A stretch of 64,000 nt of DNA from Limnobaculum zhutongyuii. GTDB taxonomy: Bacteria > Pseudomonadota > Gammaproteobacteria > Enterobacterales > Enterobacteriaceae. The stretch is from assembly GCF_004295645.1 (NCBI RefSeq), contig NZ_CP034752.1:3472001-3536000 (forward strand), written 5' to 3'. Positions 52,858-62,652 of the stretch are shown here, one piece after another. The notes beneath the pieces are model-generated. The model saw only the letters and a list, made by a program, of their open reading frames with translations, was not told the DNA's origin and made no database searches. The translations under genes and the position numbers were made by a program. Each line of letters begins with the position of its first letter. Within the stretch, counting starts at the first letter, position 1.

Positions 52858-53127
52858 ATGCCGCTACTTGAACATCTTATTGAAGGTATCCAGCGAAAGA
52901 AGGAAGACGTCTTCTTACAATATGGCAAAGTTCCGAACGATAAGATGCTGATCGTGATACGCAAAGACGATATGCACGAACTGTTCAAGATGCGCTATAA
53001 CAATAAAAACTCCCCCTATCTCAGCGTTACCCCCGGTTACATGCTAAAGCTAATGGACATCAAAATTGTCACCGCGCCTGAAGAGGTGTTGAAAGGAAAG
53101 CTATTTCTCCTGACCATGATTGTTTGA
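52858..53127 (+). CDS. hypothetical 89-aa protein
   Basis: Not recognised. A basic, soluble alpha/beta protein (MPLLEHLIEGIQRKKEDVFL..., ending KLFLLTMIV) with no signal, membrane helix or cysteines. It is a single gene between the dms operon and the DUF1622 gene. The upstream TTTCGCTGCGAGAAAAACT has no clear ribosome site, lowering certainty about the start. Confidence 0.55.
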   Translation: MPLLEHLIEGIQRKKEDVFLQYGKVPNDKMLIVIRKDDMHELFKMRYNNKNSPYLSVTPGYMLKLMDIKIVTAPEEVLKGKLFLLTMIV

Positions 53128-53295
53128 AATATATTCACTTTCGGCAGGAACGTTTTAGTGTAAATAGGGGTCATCTATATAACAGGGAATATTGACAGCT
53201 ATTTTGCAGCGCAAATTCATGGGATGCTAACTAACCGCCCCTCTAAGGAAAAGAGAGGGAAGCATTGATGTTTTCACCACTACAGGGATCTTTTT

Positions 53296-53757
53296 ATGGT
53301 AGACATACTTTATCTTATTAACGATATATTGAGCGCTATCAGTATATTCATCATCGTTTATGCTGTCATTGCTGCGGTTATTGGCTTTATTCGCAGCGAA
53401 ATTAAACGCGAACATCAGGCCGCCAATGGCCTGCTGGCAATACGCGTTCCCTTCGGTTCCCGCTTACTGCTTGGTCTGGAAATTCTGATTGCGGTGAATA
53501 TACTGCGAGCGATCATGAGCCCAGGCTACAATGAGCTAATTGTGCTGGTTTCTATTGTGGTAGTTCGCACCTTACTGTCATTCTTTATTGGTCGGGAAGC
53601 TAAAACGCTCGCTGCGATTCCTCCAATTTCAATCCCGGTTCCAGTAACAGAAAAAATCGCAGAGCAAAAAACCGATATCATTGAGAACAATCAATCTGAG
53701 ATTTCTGAGCATGAAGACAAGCCTCAGAATGATGAAGTTGCGGCAGAAAATAAATAA
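53296..53757 (+). CDS. DUF1622 family membrane protein
   Basis: 153 aa with three hydrophobic helices. The family core GSRLLLGLEILIAVNILRAI (about residues 52-71) is followed by ELIVLVSIVVVRTLLSFFIG. The C-terminal 45 residues are a charged, low-complexity cytoplasmic tail (EQKTDIIENNQSEISEHEDK). Function of DUF1622 is unknown. Confidence 0.85.
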   Translation: MVDILYLINDILSAISIFIIVYAVIAAVIGFIRSEIKREHQAANGLLAIRVPFGSRLLLGLEILIAVNILRAIMSPGYNELIVLVSIVVVRTLLSFFIGREAKTLAAIPPISIPVPVTEKIAEQKTDIIENNQSEISEHEDKPQNDEVAAENK

Positions 53758-53818
53758 TCGACACCTCAGATAGAGGTCTGATGGTTATGCTGACAGAGAG
53801 AATAAATCAGCATTCAGG

Positions 53819-53880
53819 GATATTCCGGTCATAATGGCAATATACACATATCACCATCGTGCCCGGCCGGAAGAATATCT
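53819..53880 (+). repeat. Element B, copy 3: interrupted palindrome
   Basis: ATATTCCGGTCATAATGGCA, a spacer, then GTGCCCGGCCGGAAGAATAT. It lies between the convergent DUF1622 and DUF3999 genes. The arms TTCCGG / CCGGAA pair, and outer ATATTC / GAATAT extends the stem. Confidence 0.75.
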
Positions 53881-53898
53881 GCATCTGATTTCGAAGTA

Positions 53899-53956
53899 CG
53901 TCGGGCGCCGCCCGACGATAAATGACGCTAAAGCATAAAACCAAACTATCTGGTTT
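53899..53956. terminator. two hairpins between DUF1622 and DUF3999 genes
   Basis: CGTCGGGC / GCCCGACG (8 bp, 3-base loop) directly after Element B, then AAACCA / TGGTTT near 53938-53956, which on the minus strand is followed by TTAT and would terminate the DUF3999 transcript. Confidence 0.6.
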
Positions 53957-53966
53957 GCTCAGTTAC

Positions 53967-55412
53967 TTACTTTTTGGGCTCCATCAACTCGCGAGCCAGT
54001 CTCAGTACCACCAGCGCCAATCCAACAACGCCAACAATCAGTAACCCCCACAATAACCAGGTTTGCCATTGTTGTGCACGTTCTACCGACGAAGTTGCCG
54101 TCAGACGCTCTTCTCCACCCAGCACCATGGTACTTCCGGCATAAGCCTGCGGCAGGCCCTGTAATCCATTTGGCTGCATTTCTGAGGCTGGGATTAATTG
54201 ATTCACGCCAATCGTCGCTTTAGGGGCCTGATTTGCCCCCCATGCCAATAAATAGGGAGGATTGCCCTGTCCGTTAAACAGTACATCTACACGTTCACGT
54301 TGAGCGACGACTTTAGGGACAGTATCACCCCAGTTACCGCTTACTGCTTTCACCCGAATCCCCTGAACTAACAGACGGTTCATCGCTAAAGGCTCCGAAG
54401 TACGGTATCCGGTATCACCATGAATTTGATATACCACCGCTGTCGACAATGGACGCCATTTATCTTCCTCAGTGCTGCGATACTCAATATTTACCGGTAA
54501 TACCGTATTACTCTGATCGGGCACGATGGAAAGGGATGACAGAGGCTGAGGGCGCTGCAGCTGATATATCGCTTCGGTTTTCGATACCGTTTCAGATTTA
54601 AACGCCAGCTCAATGGTTTCAACCGCCGTACGTCGGCTAATCACCACCCCCTGAGCCTTAGAGATAGCAGGGATAGCAATCTTTTCATCGCCATTAACCA
54701 CCAATAGCCAATAGCGAGCGCGTCGACTGCTGTAGTTATCATCAATATCAATGTTATTCAGCAACAAACGGTCGGTACCGGAGGTTAAATCCATCAGTGG
54801 TGCATTATCCGCCTGTTTGCGCCAATCCTTCAGATCGCTGCTGCTATACAGAGTGACTTTGGCCTGCCAGTTGGCATTGCTTTGGGCCCAGTCCAGCATA
54901 ACTTGGTTAAAACCAACGTCGTCAGACTTATCTTTATCCTGATTCAACTCTAACAAATAAGTCGCTTGCGGTTTACGTTCACCATCCTGATAGAGTTTTA
55001 CTTCAACGCCACCGGCCGATTTAAAGGTAAAGGTTTCTCTATCATCTCGTTGATTCTCTTCAGGTTTACTCACTGACACCTGCATCGGGAAAATACGTAA
55101 TGGGATATTTTGCTGTTCGGTAGTGTCGCTATCCACCGCTGATAAAGCGAAAGTGACCGTCTGCCCCGAACTGTTAAACACCCGAACATCCCGCAAATCA
55201 GGATAGACCGTTTCAAGATAGACTTCTTCCGGCAGCGTTAAGCGATAAAAAGGGGATGGAGCAGACACTTCCAGCTCTGCTCCTTTATAAAAATCCTTTG
55301 GCGTTAACTCAGTTTCATCAGCCTGAGCCAGCGGTAACATCGATATGCACAGGCCACATAACGCTGCGCGTAAAGTGAAGGTGGATTTTTTTATTTTTAT
55401 TAACGACATCAT
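53967..55412 (-). CDS. DUF3999 family periplasmic/membrane protein
   Basis: 481 aa: a signal peptide (cleaved after LPLAQA, about residue 31), a long beta-rich periplasmic region (YRLTLPEEVYLETVYPDLRD near the start) and one C-terminal membrane helix (LLWGLLIVGVVGLALVVLRL). Function unknown. Its start overlaps the stop of the DUF2339 gene by four bases (ATGA); the two families habitually occur as a pair, suggesting one complex. Confidence 0.85.
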   Translation of the reverse strand: MMSLIKIKKSTFTLRAALCGLCISMLPLAQADETELTPKDFYKGAELEVSAPSPFYRLTLPEEVYLETVYPDLRDVRVFNSSGQTVTFALSAVDSDTTEQQNIPLRIFPMQVSVSKPEENQRDDRETFTFKSAGGVEVKLYQDGERKPQATYLLELNQDKDKSDDVGFNQVMLDWAQSNANWQAKVTLYSSSDLKDWRKQADNAPLMDLTSGTDRLLLNNIDIDDNYSSRRARYWLLVVNGDEKIAIPAISKAQGVVISRRTAVETIELAFKSETVSKTEAIYQLQRPQPLSSLSIVPDQSNTVLPVNIEYRSTEEDKWRPLSTAVVYQIHGDTGYRTSEPLAMNRLLVQGIRVKAVSGNWGDTVPKVVAQRERVDVLFNGQGNPPYLLAWGANQAPKATIGVNQLIPASEMQPNGLQGLPQAYAGSTMVLGGEERLTATSSVERAQQWQTWLLWGLLIVGVVGLALVVLRLARELMEPKK

Positions 55413-58222
55413 GCCTTTGGCTCCTGCTTAAGCGGCTGACGGGGAGGTAATGGGGAAAAATATCCCACGACTAATAGCAAGACTGCAACACCCAGGAATG
55501 CGATGGCACGGGCTAAACCGCCCCCTTTAGCGCTATCCACCAGGAATAATTTAAAGATAACCACGCCCAGTAAGGCAGCACCAATGAACCAGATAATCCG
55601 ACGTCCGGTGCGAGCGGAGAACACCATACAAATCAGAGCAATAAGCGTCCAGACGATGGCAAACGTGGTATGAACCAGACGTGATGCCCATAGTGCGTCA
55701 AACCACCAGTCGATATCCGCATAGTAAGCCAATGCCCGCAGCAAAATGCCATTGAACCACCAGAAAGTCAGGCCCCAGCCGACTAACGGAATAATAGAAT
55801 CTAACTGAATGGCATGCGGCTTCAAAATGACGCTAATACGGCGGATCCAGATGACCAGCATTAAAATACCAAACATTGCCGCTTCTTCCAGTGGGTTCAC
55901 CAATGGAATATAACGCCAGTTTACCATCTGCCCATCCATCATGTTGCCGGTTAACAGCATAGCGCCTGCTGCAACCATCAGCGGAATGGTGCCCAGCCAA
56001 TAAACATCGGCATGAGCCTTAATCGGCCAGTACTGACGGCGATCGGCGATCCACAGTAGCAGAATAACCAATGACAAGCTGCACATCTGCAGATAGAAGC
56101 GCCATTCGTTCATTCCCCATGCCATTTGAATGGTGCGCCAGTAGACCTCGCTTCCCACCCAAGCCAATACCAGCCAGAAGAGAGCCAGATGTGCCAGTTT
56201 CTCTGCATTTCCTTTTAGCAATTGAGGAGCATCACGGTGCAGCAGGAAGAGTGCGGTAGCAACAACTATCAGCCAAATCAGATTCCACCACCCTAATGCG
56301 GTTGGTAATGGATTATCATTAAGTTGCAAGAACAGCGCCATCACCGCGGCCGGCCACAATAACCAAACCGATTGTTTTAACTCCGTCCACGCTAAACGAT
56401 TTCCGGCAATGCGCCATATCCAGACCGAGACACTGAGTCCCAGCAGCGCCAGTAACATTGGTTCCAGACTGTAAGTTCTGGTCCAGAAAGCTAACGGTAG
56501 TTCCATCAACCACCAGCACCAGAGCATAATACCGGCCACCAACATCGCCATACTGATCCCTTTCCAGGCATCAGACTCTGGTTTGAAGTGGCGCCATAAA
56601 GCACCACCGGCAATAAAGCACAGGAACAGCACCGGTAAAACAAACAGTAAAGAGATATCCCAACGATAATCCTGATAGGCCACTAACTGGGCACCTAAAG
56701 CCAGTACCAGCAATGCACTGCCACTCCAGCTTAAACGACGCTGATGTTGCAGCAGGCCAAACCACAGTATACCCAAACCTTCCAGCGCCCACGCCAGCGC
56801 GGTCCATTGAGCAGAAAGCGCCAGAGGAATTGCCAGCGTAACAAAGCTTCCCCCCAGAGCCAGATAGCCCAAAGCAATACGTTTACCTTCCTGTGGAAAA
56901 CGGCGCAGCGTACCCCAGGTAATTACCAGATAAATCAGGCCAAAGCCCAGCGCGGAGAACGCCGGACCAAATTGCCATTGTTCGGTCATTGCATACTGCA
57001 AAGCGAAGCCAATCAGCGGAGGCCCAAACAACAGTGTTCCATCTATTGCCATATGCTGTTGAAGTCGGTTTTTCACCGCAAACAGCTCAGCCAGCAGGCT
57101 AAACAGAACCAGGTTGGCAATCAGGAATAGCTGGCAGGAGAGGTAATCCTCTGGCTGATAATGCTCAACACCCCACATGATGGCCACGCCAAACGTGAAG
57201 ACAAAGCCCAGCAGATTAAGCACCCGCCACGACTGCCAGATACTGATAAACAGAATGCCGCTGGAAATAAGTAAATAGTAAGAGAACAGGCCAATATGGT
57301 TAGCACTGCCGGTGGAGAGCAGGATTGGTGACAGATAACCGCCGATACTGGCAAGCATCGCAAGACTCAACGCCCGTTGTAACACGGCCAGTGCCACACT
57401 GGCGGCACAAATGACCAGCATCAATACAAAAGCAAAAGTGTGCGGTAACAGTTCATAAATCCTGAAAGCAGCAAATACCGTCAGGTATAACGCCCCCACG
57501 GCACCGCCCTGCAATATCAGAGCATACAGAGACTGCTTATGGCGTAAACGCCACCCTAATGCCAACAGCACCACGCTAATTAACGCAGAGCTGGCAAGGC
57601 GTAGCTCAATCGGGAACATATCCCGTTCAATGGTATATTTCAGCAGGTAGGCGATGCCAAAAAACAGCAACAGAATTCCCAGTTTTGCTACCGGATTGCC
57701 TTTTACCAGCCAGGAAATGATGCCAGAGAAAATATCTGAACTTTCACTTTGTGCAGGCGCTGCCGGCTGAGTTTGGGGCAATACCGGTTTCGGTGCTGCA
57801 GCTGGTTTCGACGCCGCAACATTTACCGATGATGTCGGAACAGCCAGCGGTTTCGCCGCAGCAATCGGAATCTCCTGGATGGGTTCAGAGGATTTTGGCG
57901 GTAGATTGACAGGCTCGACATCGCTTTTCGCTGCCATCGCCGGTGGTGCAACTGGAATAGGTTTATCCGTTACCGGAGGAATAACCCGCTCTGGTAATGG
58001 TTGTGATACGGCGGGTTCGACTCTGGTCTCCTGAGCATCAGATCGCCTGACCGGAATATCTGCCAACTGGTTAAGCTGCTTTTGTAACGACTCAACCTGC
58101 TTTTTTAGCTGGCTTACTTCGTCTCTGGCATGGCGGCTGCGGCTCATAGCCACCAGCGCCATTATTGGCGATGCCAGTACAGCGATAAGAATGATAAAAC
58201 CAAGGAATATCAACTCATCCAT
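55409..58222 (-). CDS. DUF2339 family large polytopic membrane protein
   Basis: 937 aa. One N-terminal helix (MDELIFLGFIILIAVLASPI), then a coiled coil (DEVSQLKKQVESLQKQLNQL) and a Pro/Ala-rich linker to about residue 180. After that come more than twenty membrane helices to the C-terminus. The role is unknown; it is a typical partner of DUF3999. I start at the ATG at 58220-58222, although the frame is open 13 codons further from a GTG, and neither has a strong ribosome site. Confidence 0.83.
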   Translation of the reverse strand: MDELIFLGFIILIAVLASPIMALVAMSRSRHARDEVSQLKKQVESLQKQLNQLADIPVRRSDAQETRVEPAVSQPLPERVIPPVTDKPIPVAPPAMAAKSDVEPVNLPPKSSEPIQEIPIAAAKPLAVPTSSVNVAASKPAAAPKPVLPQTQPAAPAQSESSDIFSGIISWLVKGNPVAKLGILLLFFGIAYLLKYTIERDMFPIELRLASSALISVVLLALGWRLRHKQSLYALILQGGAVGALYLTVFAAFRIYELLPHTFAFVLMLVICAASVALAVLQRALSLAMLASIGGYLSPILLSTGSANHIGLFSYYLLISSGILFISIWQSWRVLNLLGFVFTFGVAIMWGVEHYQPEDYLSCQLFLIANLVLFSLLAELFAVKNRLQQHMAIDGTLLFGPPLIGFALQYAMTEQWQFGPAFSALGFGLIYLVITWGTLRRFPQEGKRIALGYLALGGSFVTLAIPLALSAQWTALAWALEGLGILWFGLLQHQRRLSWSGSALLVLALGAQLVAYQDYRWDISLLFVLPVLFLCFIAGGALWRHFKPESDAWKGISMAMLVAGIMLWCWWLMELPLAFWTRTYSLEPMLLALLGLSVSVWIWRIAGNRLAWTELKQSVWLLWPAAVMALFLQLNDNPLPTALGWWNLIWLIVVATALFLLHRDAPQLLKGNAEKLAHLALFWLVLAWVGSEVYWRTIQMAWGMNEWRFYLQMCSLSLVILLLWIADRRQYWPIKAHADVYWLGTIPLMVAAGAMLLTGNMMDGQMVNWRYIPLVNPLEEAAMFGILMLVIWIRRISVILKPHAIQLDSIIPLVGWGLTFWWFNGILLRALAYYADIDWWFDALWASRLVHTTFAIVWTLIALICMVFSARTGRRIIWFIGAALLGVVIFKLFLVDSAKGGGLARAIAFLGVAVLLLVVGYFSPLPPRQPLKQEPKA

Positions 58223-58348
58223 TATCGATTCATCCTGAATAGAGGGTGAAGCCAGTTTCACAGGAATACGCTTTATCGTCTACTGTGGAACAACAAATTG
58301 TTACCTTACATCCCCATTTTTCTGCTGTTTTAACGCTAAATCGAGCCA

Positions 58349-59161
58349 CTACTCATCGGAGGAATGGTTAAAACCACCTTCAGGCACGCCTTCGCGCCAG
58401 TAGTTCACCAGATAATATTCATCACGTTGTAGCCCCATCTTATCCTTAATCGCCCGGCGCAATCCTTTGGCTAAATCACACTCCATTCCGCCCCAGATTA
58501 AGGGTGAAACATCCGCAGGAATTGGCGTCGAGGCAACGGCATCAATCAAGCCACTCTCCTGCCCTGGGTGCCTGACTAACCAAGTGATCTCCATTCCCTT
58601 TGGCGCATGTAAAGGAATCAAATCAGCTTCTGAAGGCACTTCAATAATAGCTTTGCCTTTAGCATGAGCAGGCAAAACTTGTTCCAGAGTATAACTAATC
58701 GCGGGCAGTGCCGAGATATCACCCGCCAGCACCAGCCATTGATCGCTATAGGACACTCGAGCGCCCGGCCCCCAAATTCCTATTTTATCGCCCGCTTTAG
58801 CCTGTTTAGCCCAATCGGAAGCCACACCACCGTCATGACAGACCAGATCGATAGTTAACTGATGTAATTGAGCATCATAATTGCGCAGACTATAGGTTCT
58901 TAGGATTGGACGCTCCCCCTGCTCCGGCCATACCAGACGCCCCGTTAAAGCATCGTATTCAGGCCAAAGTAAACACGCTGCGTTAGCCGGTGGAATAAAG
59001 AGTTTTAAATGAGGACCAATCAGGCTGGCATCAATGTCTAAACCGACCAATTCTTCGCCCCCCAGAATCACCCGGCGGATATTTTCCGTCAGCATATAAG
59101 ACGCTATAACGTGCAATTGCCGCTGACCTTCAGCGCGTTTGGGAGGGCAAGAGGAGGACAT
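58349..59161 (-). CDS. siderophore-interacting FAD-dependent ferric reductase (SIP family)
   Basis: 270-aa cytoplasmic flavoprotein of the ViuB/YqjH type, which reduces ferric siderophores to release iron with NAD(P)H. The FAD-binding motif RTYSLR is followed by VCHDGGVASDWAKQAKAGD and IWGPGARVSYSD. The NAD(P)H domain ends in WGGMECDLAKGLRRAI, and the family terminal YWREGVPEGGF is present. A Fur box lies 52 bases upstream of the start, so it should be iron-repressed. No siderophore operon is adjacent. Confidence 0.9.
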   Translation of the reverse strand: MSSSCPPKRAEGQRQLHVIASYMLTENIRRVILGGEELVGLDIDASLIGPHLKLFIPPANAACLLWPEYDALTGRLVWPEQGERPILRTYSLRNYDAQLHQLTIDLVCHDGGVASDWAKQAKAGDKIGIWGPGARVSYSDQWLVLAGDISALPAISYTLEQVLPAHAKGKAIIEVPSEADLIPLHAPKGMEITWLVRHPGQESGLIDAVASTPIPADVSPLIWGGMECDLAKGLRRAIKDKMGLQRDEYYLVNYWREGVPEGGFNHSSDE

Positions 59162-59212
59162 AGGGCAGATCCTTAAGATTGGGAATGACTATTTCAATCA
59201 ATATCACCAATA

Positions 59213-59231
59213 ATAAATGATTACCATTATC
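59213..59231. promoter_or_regulatory. Fur box of the siderophore reductase gene
   Basis: Minus strand GATAATGGTAATCATTTAT matches GATAATGATAATCATTATC at 15 of 19 positions. It lies about 50 bases before the gene start at 59161, in the expected promoter. Confidence 0.75.
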
Positions 59232-59303
59232 ATTTAAAGCATAAGACAGGATCTTTAACTGACGATAAAGAGTCATCGTCAGTTTTTCTTAGAACTTAAA
59301 GGT

Positions 59304-60212
59304 TCAGAGGGTTTTCTGTGCTCTGCGTTTGGGTAAACTCACTAATACCAGCGCCATTATCACACAAAGAATACCTGCCGCTTCAGGGCCATTAGGGCGT
59401 TCTCCCAGTAACCACCATGACAGGAGCGCACTACAAACCGGAACGGCCAATGTGCCTAATCCTGCCACGGAAGCAGGTAAATGTTTCAGGATAAACATCC
59501 ACAGCACCCAGGCAACCGCCGTTGCCAGAACGGCGTTATACAGTAATCCACCCCACAGATAAGGATGCCAGACAATCGGTTTTGAAGGAACAAACAAAGC
59601 AATAACCACTAATACAATGGCCCCCATCACCATCTGCTAGGTGGTCAGCGATAACAGGTCTGTTGGCGTACGAAGATACAAGCGCTTGGCAATAATCACA
59701 CTGGCTCCCCAACAGAAACCTGATAACAGCGCCAGCACAGAAGCCAGCATCGAACCGTTATTATTCCACGGCTGCAAAATCAGAATCATGCCGCAAACGG
59801 CGATTGCCGTGGCCCAATACTGTAATTTCCCCAGACGTTCATTTAAAAACAGCGCCGCCAGTAAAATCACCCAAAACGGCATGGTATACGCCAGAATCGC
59901 AACTTTCCCTGCTCCGCCAGTGATCAGCGCCCACTGGGAAAAACCAACCATCCCAACCGTCTGCAATACACCAATGATAAATGTGGTACCCAGCGGTGGC
60001 GGCTTCATTCCACGATTTCGTAGTTTAAGCACCAGTAATAGCAGCACTGCCCCCAATGTACAGCGTATTGCGGCAAAATCAAATGGGCCAATATAAACCA
60101 GCAGGGTTTTCATCACTATCCAGCTGTAACTCCAGATACAAGTAATACAGACTAAAGCGATAACGGCAGAAAGATTGAGTTTCAAGATGGTTACACCACA
60201 GAGATAGATCAC
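59304..60212 (-). pseudogene. EamA-family drug/metabolite transporter interrupted by an amber codon
   Basis: Ten-helix EamA/DMT permease of about 300 aa. The frame from 60212 runs through the first EamA repeat and into the second, ending ...LLSLTT at TAG (59637-59639). The same frame continues with QMVMGAIVLVVIALFV to the natural stop near 59304. EamA proteins normally read TTWQM at this spot, so one TGG (Trp) to TAG change explains it; nothing else is lost. The product is dead unless suppressed or a sequencing error. The start may be GTG (60212) or TTG (60185, MKLNLSAVI). Confidence 0.85.
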
Positions 60213-60648
60213 AACATCGGTTCAATAATGACAGAACCGGAAAATAGTACCTTGATTCACTTTTTTATCATTGCCCTGTGGATGTAGACGATAAGTCAGC
60301 GATGAACAGTTAAGCAATCATAGGATCAAGGCCGGTGTATTATCGGCTAAAGCCGGGGGAAGGCAAGCGGAGAAACCGAACAAAAAACCTTCCTTTAAAA
60401 TCTCGCTATTTCAGCGATTAAACACACTAAATGCAGCATGCCTGACACTATGTTGATACTGCCATCCCTCTTATGCTGTGAAGATGGAGTCCATTCTCAT
60501 TAATAAGCCAATTTTTAACCGACGATTTTCAACTGACATGATAAATTTTTTGCTTCTCAGAGCTCAGATTAATCTGTTATAACTATCAATCTGGATACAG
60601 AAGCAGAATTATTATGTTCTGGATATCTTTCACCCAATGGAGCTAATG
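60213..60648. other. intergenic region upstream of transketolase, no gene seen
   Basis: About 435 bases divergent between the EamA gene and tktA. It contains CGGTTC / GAACCG near 60218-60239. No supported ORF or tRNA is present. It must hold the tktA promoter; TTGCTT...TTATAACT near 60550-60583 is a weak candidate. Confidence 0.35.
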
Positions 60649-62643
60649 ATGCCCTCTCATAAAGAACTCGCTAACGCTATTCGCGCCCTCAGTATGGACG
60701 CTGTTCAAAAGGCCAAATCTGGCCATCCCGGAGCCCCGATGGGCATGGCCGATATCGCGGAAGTTCTGTGGCGCGGTTTCCTCAAACATAATCCAACCAA
60801 TCCTCAGTGGGCTAACCGCGACCGTTTCGTGCTGTCTAACGGCCATGGCTCCATGCTGATTTACAGCCTGCTGCACCTGAGCGGTTATGACCTGACTATC
60901 GATGATTTAAAACAATTCCGTCAGCTGCATTCCCGCACCCCGGGTCACCCGGAATATGGTTATGCGCCGGGCGTGGAAACCACCACCGGTCCACTGGGTC
61001 AGGGTATCTGTAACGCCGTGGGGATGGCGATTGCCGAGCGTACGCTGGCGGCCCAGTTTAACCGCCCGGGTCACGATATCGTTGACCACTACACTTACAC
61101 CTTTATGGGTGACGGCTGCATGATGGAAGGGGTTTCTCACGAAGCCTGTTCACTGGCCGGTACCCTGAAACTGGGCAAACTGATTGCTTTTTATGATGAC
61201 AACGGTATCTCCATTGACGGTCACGTTGAAGGCTGGTTCACCGATGACACCGCCATGCGTTTTGAAGCCTATGGCTGGCACGTTATTCGCGGTATTGATG
61301 GTCATGATGCCGACGCCATTCGCAAGGCAGTAGAGCAGGCACAGAAAGAGACCGGTAAGCCTTCACTGCTGATGTGTAAAACCATTATCGGTTTTGGTTC
61401 ACCTAATAAAGCGGGTACGCACGACAGCCACGGTGCACCATTAGGTGATGCAGAAGTGGCCGCCACCCGTGAAGCGCTGGGCTGGAAATATGAGCCGTTT
61501 GTTATTCCTCAGGAAATCTACAGCGCGTGGGATGCCAAATCTGCCGGTCAGTCGGCTGAAGCCGAGTGGGACAAGCAGTTTGCTGCCTACCGTGCTGCGC
61601 ATCCTGAACTGGCGGCAGAGTTTAGCCGTCGTGTCAGCGGTGAGTTACCGGCGCAGTGGCAGGCAGAATCTCAGAAGTTTATCGAGAATTTACAGGCTAA
61701 TCCGGCCAATATTGCCAGCCGTAAGGCATCACAAAACGCACTGGAAGCCTTTGGTAAAGTGCTGCCGGAGTTCCTGGGGGGCTCTGCTGACCTGGCCCCA
61801 AGCAACCTGACCATGTGGTCCGGTTCGAAATCCATTGTGGATGACCTGGCGGGTAACTACATTCATTACGGTGTGCGCGAGTTTGGTATGTCGGCGATGA
61901 TGAACGGTATCGCCCTGCACGGTGGTTTTGTGCCTTATGGTGCCACCTTCCTGATGTTTATGGAATATGCCCGTAACGCGGTACGTATGGCTGCATTGAT
62001 GAAAATTCGCAGCGTATTTGTGTATACCCATGACTCGATTGGTCTGGGTGAAGACGGTCCGACTCACCAGCCGGTAGAGCAGATGGCCAGCCTGCGTCTG
62101 ACGCCAAACATGAGTACCTGGCGTCCGTGTGACCAGGTTGAATCCGCGATAGCGTGGAAAGCAGCGATTGAGCGTCTGGATGGTCCGAGTGCGCTGATTT
62201 TCTCCCGCCAGAACCTGACCCAACAGCCGCGTAGCGCAGAGCAACTGGCTAACGTGGCCCGTGGTGGTTATGTGCTGAAAGACTGCACCGGTACACCGGA
62301 GTTAATTCTGATTGCCACTGGTTCAGAAGTGAGCCTGGCGGTGGATGCGGCAGATAAACTGAGTGCGGAAGGCCGTAAAGTTCGCGTGGTATCGATGCCT
62401 TGTACCGAAGTGTTTGACCGTCAGGATGCGGCTTACCGTGAATCCGTACTGCCATCCGGTGTGAGTGCACGCGTGGCCGTGGAAGCGGGTATTGCGGACT
62501 TCTGGTTCAAATACACCGGTCTGAACGGTCGTATTGTAGGTATGCGCAGCTTCGGTGAATCTGCCCCGGCAGAACAACTGTTTGCCGAGTTTGGCTTTAC
62601 GGTTGATAACGTAGTGGCGAACGCCCGTGAGTTATTGAAATAA
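60649..62643 (+). CDS. tktA: transketolase
   Basis: Thiamine-diphosphate enzyme moving two-carbon ketol units in the non-oxidative pentose phosphate pathway. Motifs are SGHPGAPMGMA (residue 30 region), the ThDP motif GDGCMMEGVSHE...DDN, GSADLAPSNL, and HDSIGLGEDGPTHQPVEQ. I use the second ATG of ATGATG (60649, MPSHKEL), six bases after GGAG, giving 664 aa against 663 in E. coli. Codon use is strongly biased, as expected for a highly expressed gene. Confidence 0.97.
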   Translation: MPSHKELANAIRALSMDAVQKAKSGHPGAPMGMADIAEVLWRGFLKHNPTNPQWANRDRFVLSNGHGSMLIYSLLHLSGYDLTIDDLKQFRQLHSRTPGHPEYGYAPGVETTTGPLGQGICNAVGMAIAERTLAAQFNRPGHDIVDHYTYTFMGDGCMMEGVSHEACSLAGTLKLGKLIAFYDDNGISIDGHVEGWFTDDTAMRFEAYGWHVIRGIDGHDADAIRKAVEQAQKETGKPSLLMCKTIIGFGSPNKAGTHDSHGAPLGDAEVAATREALGWKYEPFVIPQEIYSAWDAKSAGQSAEAEWDKQFAAYRAAHPELAAEFSRRVSGELPAQWQAESQKFIENLQANPANIASRKASQNALEAFGKVLPEFLGGSADLAPSNLTMWSGSKSIVDDLAGNYIHYGVREFGMSAMMNGIALHGGFVPYGATFLMFMEYARNAVRMAALMKIRSVFVYTHDSIGLGEDGPTHQPVEQMASLRLTPNMSTWRPCDQVESAIAWKAAIERLDGPSALIFSRQNLTQQPRSAEQLANVARGGYVLKDCTGTPELILIATGSEVSLAVDAADKLSAEGRKVRVVSMPCTEVFDRQDAAYRESVLPSGVSARVAVEAGIADFWFKYTGLNGRIVGMRSFGESAPAEQLFAEFGFTVDNVVANARELLK

Positions 62644-62652
62644 GAAGTGTCC

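Noticed and set aside
61729..62244. 171-residue open frame antisense to tktA
   Set aside because: Shadow of the strongly biased codon use of transketolase; sequence is low in coding character.
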